This document shows, piece by piece, positions 61,644-64,000 of a stretch of 64,000 nucleotides of DNA. This DNA is from Caenibius sp. WL (lineage in GTDB: Bacteria > Pseudomonadota > Alphaproteobacteria > Sphingomonadales > Sphingomonadaceae), in the NCBI RefSeq assembly GCF_019803445.1, contig NZ_CP081844.1, positions 1,004,501 through 1,068,500 of the forward strand, read 5' to 3'. How positions within the stretch are numbered: position 1 is the first letter of the stretch; the number at the start of each line of letters is the position of its first letter. Position numbers and translations under genes: made by a program. The notes under the pieces were generated by a model. The model was not told the origin of the DNA and ran no database searches. It worked only from the letters and a program-made list of their open reading frames with translations.

Positions 61644-61817
61644 CAGTCGTGCAGCAGGTGGCCCGTGGCTATGGCAGCTATCGAAGTGTTCGACCGCAAA
61701 CCTGCCTGATCAGACACCGCCAACATTGCGGACGCAGGCGGCATCGGCATAATGCTTCATACCCTTGTTCGCGCACAGCTTCCTATAAGGATGCGAGTAA
61801 TCTCAAGGGAAGAGGAA

Positions 61818-61964
61818 ATGGCGGCGGTCAGTCGGGCATGTGGACCCTATCGCCGACAGGAAGCTTATCTGCGGGCGAAATGCGCAGAACTGGATTTTCC
61901 GTTCCTCGAGTTCGCCGATCGGCTTCGTCCCTGCAGCTTACGGGAGTTGGGTGTTGCCCATTAA
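61818..61964 (+). CDS. Possible small ORF
   Basis: A 48-codon ORF (MAAVSRACGPYRRQEAYLRA and onward) with a good GGGAAGAGGAA site immediately upstream. Composition is plausible for a protein (KCAELDFPFLEFADRLRPCS) but no family is known. Confidence 0.3.
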   Translation: MAAVSRACGPYRRQEAYLRAKCAELDFPFLEFADRLRPCSLRELGVAH

Positions 61965-62002
61965 GGGCGTTATTTTTCGAGAACGGGCCTTCGCGCTGGA
62001 TA

Positions 62003-62617
62003 CTATTGGCTAAAGAGAGTGAGTTGCCGGTCGGAATCGGCACGCTCCGCCAGATAGTTTTCTACAACTACGGAGGTCAGTTGTCTCAGATTGTGTCCGG
62101 TATAGGGAAATTTCTCGCGTTCGCGCTCGTATTCCTCCTCCTCTTCATCCAAGTCATCGAGCAGGTGGAATTGGGGGTGCATTTCCCATTCACGGGGTAG
62201 ATAGGCTGGGTCGGCGGTCATCGTGCGAAAGGTTCGATAGACGCTTTCAACGAGTTGTCGCCGATCAACTCTTGTTCCCCGGATGCGCAGAATGCCGCCA
62301 TCCGATGATTGCATATGCAAAAGGAGATTGCCTGGCTCTTTCCCGAAAGTTTGCGGGGCAGCGTAGAACTGCAAATGGCTGGTTTGTCCTTCTTCATCGA
62401 TCTCCCAAGTCGCGGTTCTGGCTCCGCTGGCAATTTGCTCGAGCCATTCGATCATTTCGGGAAAAGGGTCGAAGACGTAGCTGCAATCGATCCCGCGCGT
62501 TTTGTGTAATGGCTTGATCATAAGGCGTACCCATCCAGCGTTGGGGCACGTGAACTTCACGTCTAACTCTTCTAAAGTGGTTTCGATGTCAGTCGTATGA
62601 TCAAAGATATAGGTCAT
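62003..62617 (-). CDS. Hypothetical protein with acidic segment
   Basis: A 204-residue protein with no family I recognise. It has an alpha/beta-like first part (VKFTCPNAGWVRLMIKPLHKTRGIDCSYVFDPFPEMIEWLEQI), a conserved-looking LREWE-like region (YLPREWEMHPQFHLLDD), and a highly acidic stretch LDDLDEEEEEYEREREKF. It lies 53 bp after the VirB11-type gene on the same strand. Confidence 0.6.
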   Translation of the reverse strand: MTYIFDHTTDIETTLEELDVKFTCPNAGWVRLMIKPLHKTRGIDCSYVFDPFPEMIEWLEQIASGARTATWEIDEEGQTSHLQFYAAPQTFGKEPGNLLLHMQSSDGGILRIRGTRVDRRQLVESVYRTFRTMTADPAYLPREWEMHPQFHLLDDLDEEEEEYEREREKFPYTGHNLRQLTSVVVENYLAERADSDRQLTLFSQ

Positions 62618-62670
62618 GGTTTCCTTAATGGAGGCGATACCGTGCTTTACCTGCGGAAGACCAGTGGAAT

Positions 62671-63675
62671 TCAGGGAATGGGCGAACCTTCGGCTTCGTG
62701 ACCTTTCCAGTCGATGTGTGACACGCGGCGCCGGCCATCCCTTCGCTCCAGCTGGACAAACACGTCGACAGCGCTTTCGACATAGGCCGTCACGTCCTCT
62801 CGTTTCAGCTGGGTTCGCGATTGCAGCACCATCAGGGCGAGTTGCTCGATTGCGCGCGAAGGAGAATCTGCGTGGATCGTGGTGAGGGATCCTGGATGAC
62901 CGGTGTTGATGGCGCGGAGAAACGAAAAGGCTTCCACGCCGCGAAGCTCGCCCAAAATGATCCTGTCAGGCCGCATGCGAAGCGACGCGAGCAGGAGGTC
63001 GTCTGTCGTTACGGAAGCCTCACCCAGAGCGCTGCGGGAGGCGATTAGCCCCACGGCATTCTCGTTTTGTATTTCAAGTTCAGGGGTGTCTTCGATCAGT
63101 ATGAGGCGCTCTGCTGGGTCGATTTCGCGCAAAAGAGCATTGAGGAAAGTGGTCTTGCCGCTGGACGTGCCGCCCGACACAATGATGGTCTTTCGGGCGC
63201 GTACTGCAGCGCCGAGAAAGGCTATCCAATCTTTGGCCTGGTATAACTTTCTGAGTTCGGCTTCGCGAGAATCCTGGGCATGAGACGGGCGAACATCGTC
63301 CAAAGCACCGCTGCTATGATAGTCGGTCAGGCTGAGATTGGCCGATACCTGTTTGCGGATCGCAAGCGCCATGGGGCCACGAGTTGCTGGCGGCGCGACG
63401 ACCTGGACGCGGGCGCCGTCCGGCAGGGATGCGGCAAGAAGGGGATTTTCTCTGCTTATGCCTTGATGGGTGATGCTAGCGATCTGGCGGGCAAGGCGTC
63501 CAAGGAGTGCCTCGGAAAGCTCTGAAACATCGTAGCGCTCTATCTGGCCACCCAAGGTCTCGACCCAGATTTCGCCTGGCCGATTGACGTAGACATCGGT
63601 CACATCGGCGCGCTCCAGATGCCTGGCGAGTGGTTCAAGGTAAATTGCGAGGTATGAGACTGCGTTATTGGCCAT
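62671..63675 (-). CDS. VirB11-type ATPase of a type IV secretion system
   Basis: A 334-residue hexameric traffic ATPase. Walker A is SGGTSSGKTTFLNAL, the Asp box LILIEDTPELEI, Walker B RMRPDRIILGELRGVEA and the His box HPGSLTTIHADS. Start MANNAVSYLAIYLEPL overlaps the end of the virB10-like gene by 11 bases, as in an operon. It powers pilus assembly and substrate transfer in conjugative elements. This indicates that the island carries, or is next to, conjugation genes. Confidence 0.94.
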   Translation of the reverse strand: MANNAVSYLAIYLEPLARHLERADVTDVYVNRPGEIWVETLGGQIERYDVSELSEALLGRLARQIASITHQGISRENPLLAASLPDGARVQVVAPPATRGPMALAIRKQVSANLSLTDYHSSGALDDVRPSHAQDSREAELRKLYQAKDWIAFLGAAVRARKTIIVSGGTSSGKTTFLNALLREIDPAERLILIEDTPELEIQNENAVGLIASRSALGEASVTTDDLLLASLRMRPDRIILGELRGVEAFSFLRAINTGHPGSLTTIHADSPSRAIEQLALMVLQSRTQLKREDVTAYVESAVDVFVQLERRDGRRRVSHIDWKGHEAEGSPIP

Positions 63676-64000
63676 TGATGGTGGCCTGAGAGCGATCGGA
63701 CACTCCTGAAAAATCCAAATCACGCGCAACAAAGATATTGACCACTGCACCTTGCTTTACCGTGATCTTTGGCTGCGGCCCCTGGCCAATTAAACCTGTC
63801 CCGGTCTGCCCTGCGACATTGGTAACGGCGGTGTTTGGAATGCCGATGAGAACCGGTGAATGGGAAGAATAAGCGGCATAACTGCCGCCAAGGTTAATGG
63901 CTGTTTGCAACAGCGCGTTCGTGAAACGCTGGAAAAAGAAGGAGTGTACGCGTCCGGGCACGCCCGCTCCGCCCATGGCATCGGCGGCCGGGGAATCGAG
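63665..64000 (-). CDS. VirB10/TrbI-type protein, C-terminal part
   Basis: The 111 C-terminal residues lie in the window; the rest is beyond the right edge. LDSPAADAMGGAGVPGRVHSFFFQRF and GGSYAAYSSHSP with KITVKQGAVVNIFVARDLDF match the outer-membrane-channel domain of VirB10. It spans the envelope in type IV secretion. Its stop overlaps the virB11-like start. Confidence 0.9.
   Translation of the reverse strand, partial: LDSPAADAMGGAGVPGRVHSFFFQRFTNALLQTAINLGGSYAAYSSHSPVLIGIPNTAVTNVAGQTGTGLIGQGPQPKITVKQGAVVNIFVARDLDFSGVSDRSQATINGQ

Larger units (their letters stand above)
61476..62002. other. Intergenic stretch with a full repeat copy
   Basis: A 527-bp gap between HEPN-like protein 3 and an opposite-strand gene. 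It holds a full copy of the dispersed repeat (61581-61643) and one possible small ORF (61818-61964). Nothing else is supported. Confidence 0.5.

Noticed and set aside
61631-62200. 189-codon ORF on the plus strand
   Set aside because: It runs antisense into the hypothetical gene at 62003-62617 and has no protein-like features; it is best seen as a shadow.
1-64000. CRISPR array
   Set aside because: No regularly spaced direct repeats with unique spacers were seen; the repeats found are dispersed or paired operators.

Overview
The window reads as chromosomal DNA of a high-GC alphaproteobacterium, most likely a sphingomonad (Novosphingobium/Sphingobium type). This is an inference from several large TonB-dependent receptors, the gene orders ftsE-ftsX-ydcF-plsC, metX-GNAT-metW, tyrA/hisC and SDHAF4-rsmB, and the style of the proteins. 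No species is claimed.

Positions 1-4403 hold stress genes. A 1-Cys peroxiredoxin (cut by the window edge) diverges from a LysR regulator. Next comes a nitric-oxide operon (group III truncated haemoglobin, a 21-codon linker ORF, a DUF1971 cupin, flavohaemoglobin Hmp, a CopD-like membrane protein) diverging from an NsrR repressor, with two NsrR-type operators between them.

Positions 4511-20894 form an uptake region. Two TonB receptors each face a divergent regulator built from two fused TetR units. An orphan OmpR-type response regulator follows, then two related siderophore-type receptors, a PiuC/YbiX-like Fe(II)/2-oxoglutarate hydroxylase and an FMN-dependent 2-hydroxyacid oxidase.

Positions 21026-46388 are ordinary housekeeping DNA: tRNA-Leu, a zinc-ribbon protein, ftsEX, a plsC-type acyltransferase, tyrA, hisC, metX/metW, msrB, a class A penicillin-binding protein, a DegP/DegQ protease, hflKC, mrp, an orphan molybdenum hydroxylase large subunit, hemH, SDHAF4, rsmB, msrA, an amidohydrolase, folK and tRNA-Lys. 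folK runs into the tRNA-Lys gene.

From about 46389 to the right edge the content becomes that of a mobile island. It opens with a large serine recombinase module (DUF3489, DUF2924, recombinase) and ends in type IV secretion genes (VirB11 and the VirB10 C-terminus), as in an integrative conjugative element. The cargo between them looks like a defence island: an AbiEi-like regulator with two perfect-arm operators controlling a DNA methyltransferase, a Z1-type helicase next to a probable PD-(D/E)XK nuclease, three HEPN-like proteins, an AbiGi-like protein and a DUF2026 protein. Dispersed repeats, a degenerate tRNA-like sequence and an 18-bp perfect inverted repeat lie among them. The AbiEi-like / methyltransferase / Z1 / nuclease set is the best candidate for an undescribed restriction-like system.
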